NCBI GenBank assembly: GCA_014607495.2
Contig: CP053163.1
Coordinates: 4,382,716 to 4,446,715 of the forward strand
Source of the DNA: Carposina sasakii
Lineage: Eukaryota; Arthropoda; Insecta; Lepidoptera; Carposinidae
Direction of reading: 5' to 3'
DNA length: 64,000 nt
Under the pieces are notes generated by a model. It had not been told where the DNA came from. It saw only the letters and a program-made list of their open reading frames with translations, and ran no database searches. A program made the translations under genes and the position numbers. Shown here piece by piece: positions 30,202-40,600 of this stretch (positions within the stretch are counted from its first letter, which is position 1; each line of letters opens with the position of its first letter).

Positions 30202-30824
30202 AATAGAGCAGGCCAGAGCATGTATTTACGCGTACCTACTAACTACTACAAAAATAAAAAATATCATGATTTGTGAGATAAAAGTTAGCTTAGGCATTCT
30301 TGGCAAATGGCACATCCAACATAAGCTCTAAGGCAGGCAGTCCAAAATAAATTCTAAATCCTTACGAATACTTTAAGGGCTTTGATAGAAAATATGCACA
30401 GATACGAGTAGGTACATTGCACAGATATAAAAAATAAATGGCAGGTAGTTGCCAGTAGTAGGCGTAGTAGATAAATAGATGTAGCACGTAAAAGCTATAC
30501 TTAGTAGGTTAAAGCTATAGTAGGTAGGTACTTACAATTTGACGATACACCCAGCTGCAAATAATACCAGCGACTCTTGAGTTAAGAGCCAATGCAGGGT
30601 ATCGACGTAAGGTATTTACACATAAATTGCAGTTCACACACATGATGCGTGTGGACCTTACACGCCTTTCCATCGTTTGTGAACAAAATGTAGACACAAC
30701 AAATTCCAATGCTAAATTAAGTTAACAGGCAGTAGAGCAATGAATATACTCATTCTGTCCTTGAATAATAAAAATGAAATAAAAATATGTATGTATGTAC
30801 TCTCTAAATAATATTTTTTTTTTA

Positions 30825-31515
30825 GTTTATCCCGAAGGAAAGGCAAGGGGAACTAAGCCCATACAGCCTAATCATTGTTTAGTAAAATGTATTCTGAATT
30901 TATGATGAATGACAATGATGATGAATGGAAACGTCGGGAAAATCCTCAAGAACAAGTGTAAAGTTAGTCAAAATGAAAAATTATTGCAGAAACAACTTAC
31001 ATGCGCCCATGAAGAGATCGTAATCCGGCTAAAGTTTTACTCGGCTTACCTGCATATAAAACCATGCACACGCACTAGATTCACACCACAAGTAATCAAA
31101 ATATAACTTATCTACCAGAAAACATCACCTTACGGACACATGCAAGCCATTTACAAATAATTTTTGATTTTCACAAGAAAATTACACCTGCACCCTTCCA
31201 GCTTTTCCCGCCGAATCCGTATATTCTTTGAATTACACAGTAATCATAGTGACGCATGATTTTTTTGTTTGGTTTATCCCGAAGGAAAGGCAAGGGGAAC
31301 TATGCTCATACAGCCATTGTCTTTAGTAAAATGAATTCTGATTTTATGATAATAATAATGATGAATTGGTAACGTCAGGAAAATCCTTATTATATAATAT
31401 AAATCATTAAAAATCAAAAAGAAGTACAATATCACTTACACGAAGCCCATGAAAAGATCGTATTCCAACGAAAGTATTACTCAGCTTACCATAAAACCAT
31501 GCACATGCACTAGAA
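30825..31515. repeat. Two direct ~260 bp repeat copies
   Basis: Copy 1 (30825-31085) and copy 2 (31267-31515) share TTTATCCCGAAGGAAAGGCA, AGGGGAACTA, 'cccatgaagagatcgta', 'tactcggcttacc' and 'accatgcacacgcactaga', in the same order and orientation, with about 80-85% identity by eye. No ORF. Either a tandem duplication or two fragments of one dispersed repeat. Confidence 0.6.
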
Positions 31516-31525
31516 TCACATGACA

Positions 31526-31728
31526 CAAAATGTCGAAATTACCCGGAAAGAAAATATTTTCCCGGGATAAAAAGTAGTCCATGTGTTAATCCAGGGTATC
31601 AGCTAACTCCATACCATTTTATTTAAATCGCCCCAGCTGTTTTTACGTGAAAGAGTAACAAACATCCAACCATCCATCCAACCATCCATCCATACTTACA
31701 AACTTTCGCGTTTATAATATTAGAAAGA
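31526..31728 (-). repeat. Helitron-like repeat, 3' end missing
   Basis: Minus-strand copy with ATATTATAAACGCGAAAGTT at its start, ATGGATGGTTGGATGGATGG, 'tgatacccTGgattaacaca' and TATCCCGGGAAAATATTTTC. Confidence 0.55.
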
Positions 31729-32408
31729 TCTATCAGAAAACATCACTTTACGGCCGCAAAGCAGTAACATTCTTCTTAATATCTAACATTAATTTCTAAC
31801 AGATATTTGTTCGTAGCACTCTCAGATTAACATGAAAAGCACCAAAACAACAACAAAAATATTGGGTCGGGAATGGTCGGGATCTTTCCTTTTATTTCTC
31901 GGTATGTACAAAATCTTTATTTCCGTATTCCATTCGAAATGTCCCAATAAAATGTTTTCCTCTACATTCATATGAATTTTGGGACATACCTACTGGCGTG
32001 ACAAGGTTACGGGTTGTCCCGTATTACGTAGTCGGATATTACGTACTTTTACAACATGACTTGACTATAGATAGATAGAAAGATATTATAAGTTTGTGAG
32101 AATAGTCAATAGATGTTTTGATGTTTGTTGCTTTTTCATGCAAAACAAATGAACGGATTTTGATGAAACTTGAAGGTTTAGCTATACATATAACACAAAG
32201 GATAGACAATATAGGTACAGAGTGTGTGTGACAGCCAGGTAAATACTGAAATACTGAACAAGTAGGTACAATTGTTTTGACTTATACGACAGTGTTATTA
32301 CTCGCAGGAAATGCATTTTTAATTAGATTATCTGCAATATTAGCTTTCCGCGTCAATTGGCGATCAGGCGATCATCTTACTAATATTATAAACGCGAAAG
32401 TTTGTAAG

Positions 32409-32997
32409 TGTAGCGTCGATCTACAGAGCTGCACATCTCGACACAGACTGAGCCGAACGACCGCGTTGCGCGATATTTTATTTTATAGTCGTGAGACAGA
32501 AATATTGTCTCTCTCGCTCGCTCTCAACTAGCTGCGCACTCTCTGAATGTTAGTGTAGGATTAAGCTTAACGTTCCCGAAAACTACGGAATCTCCTCATC
32601 ATCACGATCATTTTTCTCCATGGAAGCATACCTGGGAAGTGTCTGGTTTCCAAAATATTAGGGTCCAAAGTTGAGTAAATAGACTGCGTTTTTCTGCATA
32701 AATGCACATAGACGCGCGTAGCAGGATTTTTTCACGAAAAATAATTAATATCTGTCTATACAAAAACTAACATAAACACTAGACACTATAAATTTCGCAC
32801 GACCAAGGAATTTAAAAATTTTTTTCACAAAAAAAAAATTTTTTCCACAGCATTTTTTTTGGCATAAACTTACTTTATTTCATGTATAGAGTACGTACCC
32901 TTCGTTAAAGGTGGCCACAAAAAAACACCCTGTATAGGTAAATATGTGTCATTTACAAATAAGCTTAATTCTACACTCGACGTAGATCGACTCTACA
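32409..32997. mobile_element. MITE with TGTAG-GTCGATCTAC ends, TAAG duplication
   Basis: TGTAGCGTCGATCTAC on the left is inverted as GTAGATCGACTCTACA on the right; flanks TAAG at 32405-32408 and 32998-33001. It contains a family K MITE at 32563-32938. Confidence 0.6.
32563..32938 (+). mobile_element. MITE family K, copy 2
   Basis: Nearly identical to 6457-6825 over 'ccatggaagcatacctggga', 'gtctggtttccaaaatatta' and 'gagtacgtacccttcgttaa', so one of the youngest pair in the window; ends with CACCCTGTATAGG. Confidence 0.7.
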
Positions 32998-33213
32998 TAA
33001 GTATGGATGGATGGATGGATGGATGGATGGATGTTACTCTTTCACGTAAAAACGGCTTGGGCGATTTTAATAATATTTGGTATGGAGTTAGCTGATACCC
33101 TGGATTAACACATAGGCTTTTATTTATCCCGGGAAAATATTTTTATCCCGGATAATTTTGACATTTTGTTTTTTTCTGCAGTCCACGCAGACGAAGTCGC
33201 GGGCGTCCACTAG

Positions 33214-35490
33214 TGTGACTATAAAATGGGCTTATTGGTTATTGTGTGATACATTGCTGTTTTTTTGAATCACTTGTGACTCTCTATTGGGGTTGATCAG
33301 TTAATTGAACTTTTAAGAGCCAACCTTATTTTTGTAAAATCATCTGTAGGTTAAAATTTTGTTTTAATGTATCTAAGTTCTACTTAAACGAACTGAGTGC
33401 TTAGTGTGAGTTTTGCTAAATCAATCGAGTAACTTAACTTCCGCGTAAATCGAGCATACATCGTGAGTATCGAGTATCGACTGCATGCGAGTGTGAGATA
33501 CCATTGTGCATTCGATTCGATGGAAGTTATTTCATAGTGAGTAGTGAGCACGCCGCTCGATAGTCAGCCGCTCCGATGGATAACCGACTAAATTAAAAAG
33601 TTTAAATAGACATTCGTGTCCCGTCAAAGAAGTTACTATCACATTTAGTAAGATAACATTGTGTGTTATTTATAATATAATCTGTGGCTTTTGTTTACAT
33701 ACCTATGTTCTACGAGTGTTTTAATCATTTTAATGATTTTTCATTTGTAATCTTTAATTGTATTCCTGATATTAATTTTAATTTATTTAATATGAAGACC
33801 AGCAACAACAACAGAAACACACATTGAATAACCTTGATAATGATTCTAGTTGGTGCACCACGTTACATACCTACCGACGTGTATGATTTTATGTGCAAGG
33901 ATGTAGGTAGGTACTTATGTTATCCCCTAAAGTAACCCGCTGAGTAGACCTTACATTAGTGAGCCGGAGTAGATCACTACACATTAAGAATTTAAAAGCT
34001 GTCTTGGTGAATTGGTAAATCGAGAATTTGCATGAGTACCTACGGGACATAAAATATCGCTCATCTCGTGCTCGCTCTAGCACTTCTACACATCATTCAA
34101 GCAAAAAATACCGTGACGACATCACTTCTATGCAAAATAAACTCCTCAACGAACAAATACTTCCTCTTTCACTTAAGAATTTGTAGTGAGTAAATACTTC
34201 GTGCGAGTGAAAACGTTAACCGTTCGAACTGTCAAAACGCTGCCGTTGTAAACACTCGCACTCGCTAAATCCGAACAAAAACGTACACTTTTCGATCATC
34301 GCGGCATTCACTAGTGAGTAGTGAGTGACGAGGTCACCGATTGGAAACTTACACTCGCAATTTTAGTTCACATAGTTAACCACTAGATGGCGCTCACTCA
34401 ATTCCATATAAAAATGCGTTTACTTTACGGCGATCGAGCAACCAAAAAAACTCGCACTAAGCATGCTGGGTACGTAGAGTATTTTTACTGAAAAAATGAA
34501 AAATAGTCGGAAAATTTTGGAATTTGGTGGTGGCAGTGGTTTCCGCCTCAGAATCATGGTCTGAAGTCGCCATATCAATATTTGCCTGTCACTTTCACCC
34601 TGTATATTATGCAGACGAAGTCCGCTACTAAAATATAATACGATACTATACCTATATAATAAAGCGACGACGTTACACTTTGATAATATGCTTACTAAGT
34701 ATACAAGAACCATAAAAAGGTTGTAAAAAAATGAATAAATAAATTTTATAAATTTACGTCGTGATACTTCGGTTTTTAACGTCATTGCAACTTCTAACAA
34801 TTTGTATGCCCTTACGTAGCCACCTCCCTTTACATACGTATTAAACATCTCAAACGATCTCGCCACTCCAGACAGACCAATAAGGACTACGTGAGTGGCA
34901 AATTGTAGTTTTAATGTACTAATGAAAATGTTAAATAAATAGAAAAAAAAAAAATATCTACTTGTACCGACTTATTCCTAAAACATCTCTTACATTATTA
35001 TTTCGGGCCATATTTCAATTTTCTTCATATTTTTTTATTTCTGGGTAAAATAACGTTATTATATCCGACAGATACGTCAGAAAACAGACAAGGCCACATG
35101 GGTACTAAATTCCACTCCGTCCGCGCGTGGACTATTAGTAGCACAGTAGCACCGTAGGTTGTTCTAGTGATGCGTTAGCATCTCTGCTTAGTCTGCGTTC
35201 TAGTGTAATTGCAGTTGGATTGTTTCCATTGTAGAAGTAAAAAGTCGCTATACTCGTAATTAGTGTTAAATGACATCTCGGTGCCACGATAGAAACAACA
35301 GTGCAACAAGGTAAATAATTGGCATAAACTTATTTCGCGTTTACTTGCACATTTGCTTTTCTCAGAAATAATTTGACAAAGTTGTAATTTATGAGTGTTT
35401 TTTAAGTGTAATTTCTTTGAAAATTGCTTATGTAATGTTGTTCCATTATTTCAGGATATTTCGCGATACTTATTATTTATCTCTGATAAC
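33214..35490. other. Long stretch without recognisable gene
   Basis: Contains CpG-bearing, GAGT/CGAG-rich segments (33410-33560, 34190-34390) and a possible untranslated exon near 35180-35310 ending CAACAAG|GTAAATAATT. A 148-codon minus ORF (34420-34866) has no recognisable domain and unremarkable composition. Nothing here can be called a gene. Confidence 0.4.
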
Positions 35491-35509
35491 TATATTTAGT
35501 TTTTAAAGT

Positions 35510-35772
35510 TCATGGTTACTTTTGGTTGGCAGCATGGTGCCGGCAGAGTCGAATTCGTACCACTCCATGTCTGCCCGTGGGTATCGTACGAGGCGATTAA
35601 AGGTTTCCGGGAGGCGCCTCCTGTGTTGACATAGTCCAAAATACAAATTGCGGTCACCAACCGGCCTGCCTAGCGTGGTAGCTATGGGCAAATACCCCCC
35701 ATGGCAGTCTTGTGGCGTGCCCTGGGGGAGGCCTACGTCCAGCAGTGGACTGCAATAGGCTGATGATGATGG
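35510..35772 (+). repeat. SINE/LINE-tail repeat ending GCAGTGGACTGCAATAGG
   Basis: 'gcatggtgccggcagagtcg', 'gtgggtatcgtacgaggcga', 'gccctgggggaggcctacgt' and 'ccagcagtggactgcaatag', then GCTGATGATGATGG. The last block encodes the end of RTE-type LINE ORFs (QQWTAIG) and is the mobilising tail. Other copies: 50795, 59765, 62785 (plus), 45290 and 52005 (minus). Confidence 0.65.
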
Positions 35773-36164
35773 TTACTCTGCTATACATATTAGGGCTGAA
35801 TCTTTCTGCGCTGATTAACAATAGTCTATAACCTCGTACTGTGTAATAACATTAGGATTATCAAATTACTTGGAAACTTAGTCAAAACATGATTAATAAG
35901 TTTATACTGCGGAGCCAGTAAAGTAAATTTCAACGTTAACATGTTATTTAATGTCAATCATGCCTACATGTTATGTTGATCGACAATATTTCAGTAAGTC
36001 GAGAAATAATATTTTTCGTTAGACATTATTATTGCCTTACGAAAATAAAGTAATCGAACGAATATATTAAAATTCTGTTTACCTTACTGACATTCGTTAT
36101 CAATTATTTGTATTAGGTAGGAGGATAGGGTAACATAATTCATTTATACTTACATACATATGGA

Positions 36165-36395
36165 CACGACGGTGTTCCTGAAATGTATTAACTAGAACTG
36201 TAAGAACATAAAAGATATTCTACAGGCACCTTTAGCATAGCAGGGACATATCTACAGATGTCAGTGAGAAGTTGCTAGGTTATCGCTTGAGAGAATTTGC
36301 GAGTTCCTCAGTCCACTCCTATGTTACATGGACGGAAAGAGATGCAGTTGTTATATTTTGGTGAAGCCTTGCATCAGTACAGGCTTTTGACAGAA
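36165..36395 (+). repeat. Dispersed GGGGTAGCC short repeat, copy
   Basis: 'cacgacggtgttcctgaaat', 'tagcatagcagggacatatc', 'gttgctaggttatcgcttga'; same block order as 6885-7085. Confidence 0.5.
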
Positions 36396-36399
36396 AAAT

Positions 36400-37360
36400 T
36401 TATGGAATATCTGCCATATTAATAGGCCACTTTTTTGTCCACATACAGTGGACTGAACGACAAAAATTAGGCCCCTTGTGTGTAGACAAATATAAAACCT
36501 TAATTTGGGGATAGACAATATTAGTCAGTGAGTTAGTCAGCGGCATTTTCATATATTTCCGCATATAACCTCTCTAGGTGATGCTATTGTAGGTACATGG
36601 ATAAAATAATATTAGAATTATAAATACATATAGGTAAGTAAGTACATAACCATACACACTATTTCACTCTAATGTTAAAAACAAAGGAAATAAAATACAA
36701 CTGCAAATAACATGAGGTGCAATTTTACAAACGTAAAGTATTGTATATTTCATGTTGCTTATTGCCTCTAAAATGTTTATGCAATCTAAACACAGAAGTA
36801 AATCGCAGTAGTATATTACAAACACAATGTGTTATAAAAGTCGGTGAAGATTTTTCTGAAAGTATGAAGAATGTAATTTTTTGCGTCCTCGTAGAATGTC
36901 GCCCTTAAATCGTTCTGTTTGTTCAGCTGAAGAACCTAGTATCAACACTTCACTTGTCACCGATTTTATTTTATTGGGATGCAACGATTATTAGGCAATA
37001 ATAATTATAAATAAAGTGTAGTATACGAAAAACATATATCTAATTCTCTTAATTAGTCTCTTAATTACATGCCTATATATTTATTCAATATACAGTGACA
37101 GCGAGGCAAATGACACCTACCTATAGGCACTGCTTACATCACTGACTTTACGTTACTATAAGTTTTAATATATTTTTTTCAGGAAATTTTCAGGAATTTG
37201 TATAGCTTTTAAAAATGTAGTTATCATATAATTTAAAATAACTTATCAACCCTAATGAATTTTTGTGTTACACGTTGGACCACTTATTTGTTAATATTAG
37301 GTTATTCATTTATTTAAAATCCTTAGAGCGCGACTTAAAAAAAATATTTTGAGGCATATT
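36400..37360. other. Non-coding stretch, no gene seen
   Basis: AT-rich; no recognisable repeat or ORF. Confidence 0.4.
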
Positions 37361-37492
37361 ATCTGACTGATTTCGAATTAGTTCGAAATAAAAAGATATT
37401 TATCAAAAACTTAATTATGCGGTAATTAAGTTTTTGATAAATATATTTTTATTTAATGATTTTATTTCGAACTAATTCGAAATCAGTCAGAT
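37361..37492. mobile_element. Near-perfect 132 bp palindrome (foldback MITE)
   Basis: ATCTGACTGATTTCGAATTA on the left is matched by TAATTCGAAATCAGTCAGAT on the right, and the inner arms TATTTATCAAAAACTTAATT / AATTAAGTTTTTGATAAATA pair as well around a TGCGG loop; the only break is an extra ~15 bases in the right arm. Confidence 0.7.
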
Positions 37493-37984
37493 AGTAAACT
37501 GTGTTTGAAGTTTTGTAAGTTTTTTCAAAAGTATTACCTACGTCACAATTTTATTATCACCGCTTGCAATAATTCAAACATCTAGGTATCATACCTAGTT
37601 ATTATTTTCAACAGAGTTGAGTTTATTGCTCCAAGTAAAATGTCTGCTCTGAAATCTCACTCCGACAAACATGAAAATCTGAGAGGAAAGTTCTCATTAC
37701 TTTTATACTTTGTGTTTTATACATAACATACTATTTTGCACTAAAGAGACTCTAGTTATCCGGATACTGTACATTATGATTTCTTAATCATAATGGAGAA
37801 TTTTTAAATATTTCAGGAATTTTCATACAATCTTGAAAAATAAACATGTGATTTCGAGTCTCAAATTTTGTGGATAGGTTCTCTACAGTGGGCTATTTAC
37901 GTAGCTTTTCGCTTAACATACCCTTTTTGTTATACCCTGTATATTGTTGGACAGTTGAACAAAAGAAAATATACGAATGTATCG

Positions 37985-38215
37985 TATTTACTATGGGTGC
38001 GCCCACCACCGGGCCCTACACCCTCCACTGACCCTCGGATCTGATAACTCATAATTGCGACAACAGGCACTTGCACTAACTACAATCGCCATGAGAAACC
38101 AGACCCGAGCACCTAGCATGCAAGACGATACATTGCACCATTCCGAAATCAAAAACTAGATAAACAATCTACATATGTTTCGCCAACAACCGTGGCATCC
38201 TCAGGATTATAGAAA
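37985..38215 (-). repeat. Penelope-like element terminal repeat (pLTR)
   Basis: Lies ~780 bp downstream of the Penelope-like ORF on the same strand and matches the fragment at 12980-13210. It carries a hammerhead motif and ends in 'gggccctacaccctccactg' (plus strand). Confidence 0.7.
38165..38209 (-). ncRNA. Hammerhead ribozyme motif of Penelope-like element
   Basis: On the minus strand: stem I TAATC (38209-38205) with GATTG (38169-38165, one G-T pair); core CTGAGGA (38204-38198), which fits CUGANGA; stem II GCCA (38196-38193) with TGGC (38185-38182); GAAA (38181-38178); palindromic stem III CATATG (38177-38172); cleavage triplet GTA. The stem I and stem II changes relative to the copy at 13001 keep pairing. 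The A at the cleavage position is allowed (NUH). Confidence 0.75.
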
Positions 38216-38574
38216 TTAGTAAATTAGTAAACCACTAATTACTATGAACCTCTAAAACCCAACACATTACTTACACAGAATTAACTACCCTCTACTAAGT
38301 ATTAAAAAATATATAAATAATTACCCACCATTATTTATATTTCAAATAAATATATACTATTTGTGCACACAAACCAAATAGTATTGGGTGAATTAGTTAA
38401 ATTTAAATGAAAAAATTCAAAAATTCACCAAAATATTGATAAATTAGTAAAGAAAAACAAGGATGTATGCAACAACATATTCCATTGCCCACAAAAACAA
38501 AAATTGTTATTGACATTGACAAGCCATTATATGTATACTAAAGTTACTATTTATTTATTTATTCTAGTGTTGAG

Positions 38575-38993
38575 TAGGACACGACTTGAAAAAGAGTTTG
38601 TAAGAGTAGCCTCTTTTTTGTCCTGAGCCAGTACAATGTCCCACTTCAAATGAGGCGAGGCGTACCTACTGACTGAACCATTTGAAGTTATTATAGTACG
38701 AAATATGCGCGCCTCCTGACGCCTCAAATGTCAGACGCGACGTGTTTTTGTCATGGCGCCTCGCCTCGCATGGAAGACAATATATTTCTCTCTCGCTCAA
38801 AATGTCAGACGCGACGACCGTGACGTGATCACGTGACGTGCTTGTCGTTTGTCTGCCTGCCTCGCTCGACTGTTCAAGATCGACCGCGACAAGAAAATTG
38901 AAGTAGTACAATTTAAAATTTCGAGGCACTCTTACATTTTGACGTCATGTCCGGGACAAATGAAGTGCCTCTTGTATGTCCTACTCAACACTA
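38575..38993. mobile_element. hAT-type MITE, exact 8 bp duplication
   Basis: Ends TAGTGTTGAGTAGGACA and TGTCCTACTCAACACTA; exact flanks ATTTATTC (38567-38574, 38994-39001). The 419 bp interior is GC-richer with TGTCAGACGCGACG repeats and no transposase; the 87-codon minus ORF in it is spurious. It is inserted in the last codons of the Penelope-like ORF: its terminal TAG (38993-38991) now ends that frame. Confidence 0.85.
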
Positions 38994-39943
38994 ATTTATT
39001 CTAGCAATCGAATTTAATAGTGGGGAACAAAATTCAACTTGTTTATTTAAAAGGTTTACACCAGAATATTTGGCCTTCAAAATCTCCAACTGTTCCAAAA
39101 TAGATAGACGAATGCCCTTTTCACACGTATACAGACTAACAAAACTGTGGTCATCTGGAATTTTATGATTTGAAACTAACAAGTGTTTGGCAAAATGTGA
39201 TTTTTCAGGGAAATTGTTCCTGTAAGCTGCCAGATGTTCCTGGTATCTAATCTTGAAGTTACGACCCGTTTGACCTATATAAACAGAATTACAGTCAGGA
39301 CAGTGCAAGCTATAAACTCCTGATTTTTTATCAATTGGTAATATTTGTTTTGTGTTAATTAATCTATTTAAAGAATTAAAAGTCTTAAAAGCCACCAAGA
39401 TGTTTTGTTTTTTCAATGATTTTGCAATCATCTCTGAGATATAGCCAAAATATGGTAAACTACCAGTATAAATATTTGTAATCTCCTCTATTTTTGGGTA
39501 CAACATTTGTTTAACTAAAATGTTTTTCTTTTTATCAATTAGGTTATAAATTAGTTGTGAACTATATCCATTTGATCTGGCTATTTGTATAATAGTATTT
39601 ATTTCTTTAACATAATTAAAGTTATTAAGCGGCAACGTTACTAACCTGTGTATCATTGATTTGTATGCCGCTAGCTTATGTTGCCATGGATGGAAAGAAT
39701 CAATTGGAATAGTTACATCTGTATGTGTTGGTTTCCGGTAAACTGAAAAATCATGATAATCTCCCAATCTAGTAATAGTTACATCTAAAAAATTACTATT
39801 GTTTATTTCTTGTTCTATTTTAAATTTAATCTTAGGATGTTTTGTGTTAAGGACGTTAACAAAAAGATGAAACTGCCTAACTGTGCCTGTCCAACATAAG
39901 ATGATATCATCAACATATCTAAAATAATATTTTATATGATTAT

Positions 39944-40055
39944 TGTTGAAATGTGTGTAACGAAACGTATGTTTTATCTATAGTATTGCTGATACTCTAT
40001 GAAATATAGTCTCTAGTTTAGTCTGTGCTGATGACCCAACGTGTTTCATTTAATA
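39944..40055 (+). repeat. 5' LTR of miniature copia element
   Basis: 112 bp, base-for-base identical to 40489-40600. Confidence 0.9.
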
Positions 40056-40070
40056 GGTTATGGGCCCAAG
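40056..40070 (+). promoter_or_regulatory. Primer binding site, initiator tRNA-Met (half-tRNA type)
   Basis: GGTTATGGGCCCAAG immediately follows the LTR and matches the copia-type primer site that pairs with the anticodon stem and loop of tRNA-iMet. Confidence 0.7.
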
Positions 40071-40417
40071 CTACTGTGGCCCTTTCAAGCACTGAAGCCG
40101 AGTACATGGCTACATCGGAAGCTTGCAGAGAAGCGATTTATTTAAGACAATTATATAAGGAGTTGACTGGCATATTATGTGTTATTGATGTTTATAATGA
40201 CAGTCAAAGTGCTCAAAAATTATTATTTAGTCATATGATGCATAAAAGGTCCAAGCATATAGATGTACGATATCATTTTATTAAAGATTTAATTGCTGGC
40301 GATACTGTAAAAGTAAATTATTTGGAAACCCATCATATGCCAGCTGATATATTAACAAAGAGTTTGCCACCTATAAAGCATTACTATTTCTTGGATAAGT
40401 TAGGAATAAAATTGTAG
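40066..40417 (+). pseudogene. Copia RNase H C-terminal fragment
   Basis: Reads QATVALSSTEAEYMATSEAC, then VYNDSQSAQKLL, HKRSKHIDVRYHFIKDLI, and HHMPADILTKSLPP to a stop at 40417. The STEAEY glutamate and the DSQSA aspartate are RNase H catalytic positions; PADILTKSL is the terminal block of copia Pol. Gag, protease, integrase, RT and the start of RNase H are deleted. The upstream ATG at 40025 is in the LTR and not meaningful. Confidence 0.9.
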
Positions 40418-40488
40418 TTGTTTAGTTATTCCGCTTATAGAAAGTTTGTTTATTTTTGTTTATTTTGTTATGTTTCGTTATGGGGAAG

Positions 40489-40600
40489 TGTTGAAATGTG
40501 TGTAACGAAACGTATGTTTTATCTATAGTATTGCTGATACTCTATGAAATATAGTCTCTAGTTTAGTCTGTGCTGATGACCCAACGTGTTTCATTTAATA
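40489..40600 (+). repeat. 3' LTR of miniature copia element
   Basis: Identical to the 5' LTR and followed by the ATTAT duplication. Confidence 0.9.

Larger units (their letters stand above)
28321..30709 (-). pseudogene. Multi-exon DDE_Tnp_4-type (ISL2EU/Harbinger-related) transposase
   Basis: Exon 1 (30709-30536) codes CVNCNLCVNTLRRYPALALN ... CSWVYRQI and ends at GTAAGT. Exon 2 (29950-29721) starts after TTTTTTTTAG with ISEDDYVCEACRELA, then CLLCGRSNRRRQ and, after a 1-base frameshift, IIENRVAPRQ before GTTTGT. Exon 3 starts at 29198 with ISTLDRVCHGC, a TGA at 29163-29165 (expected W), and a long frame to 28620: CVFPDC ... RVCSTHL ... FTIEQVQHMFSF ... GLTKEKFHTLTE, a helix-turn-helix before the catalytic domain. 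Further frame changes follow; DSDQKIATLL and ICDETLYTQK can still be read, the second around the first catalytic aspartate. The remainder of the catalytic domain is missing. The cysteine modules and order are those of insect transposase-derived proteins with a DDE_Tnp_4 domain. Two MITEs lie in its introns. Confidence 0.65.
32378..33213 (+). mobile_element. Helitron-like repeat split by nested MITEs
   Basis: Starts TACTAATATTATAAACGCGA near 32378 and continues GTTTGTAAG to 32408; resumes at 32998 with TAAGTATGGATGGATGG (a GGAT run of about seven units), TTTCACGTAAAAACGGCTTG, TATCCCGGGAAAATATTTTT, and ends GCGGGCGTCCACTAG at 33213. The gap is a MITE insertion with a TAAG duplication. Confidence 0.65.
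39944..40600 (+). mobile_element. Copia LTR retrotransposon, 657 bp internal-deletion copy
   Basis: Two identical 112 bp LTRs (39944-40055, 40489-40600; TGTTGAAATG ... CATTTAATA) flank 433 bp. The 5 bp ATTAT is duplicated exactly (39939-39943, 40601-40605). Directly after the 5' LTR is GGTTATGGGCCCAAG, which complements the anticodon region of initiator tRNA-Met, the primer used by copia; before the 3' LTR is the purine run TATGGGGAAG. The interior jumps from the primer site straight into the end of RNase H. Identical LTRs mean a recent insertion. Confidence 0.9.

Noticed and set aside
34420..34866. 148-codon minus-strand ORF
   Set aside because: No recognisable domain, no splice or start context, composition like its surroundings. 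Kept only as part of a non-coding stretch.
35180..35310. Possible 5' untranslated exon ending CAACAAG|GTAAATAATT
   Set aside because: One donor-like site without a coding exon or clear promoter is not enough.
38666..38929. 87-codon minus-strand ORF
   Set aside because: Entirely inside the hAT MITE.
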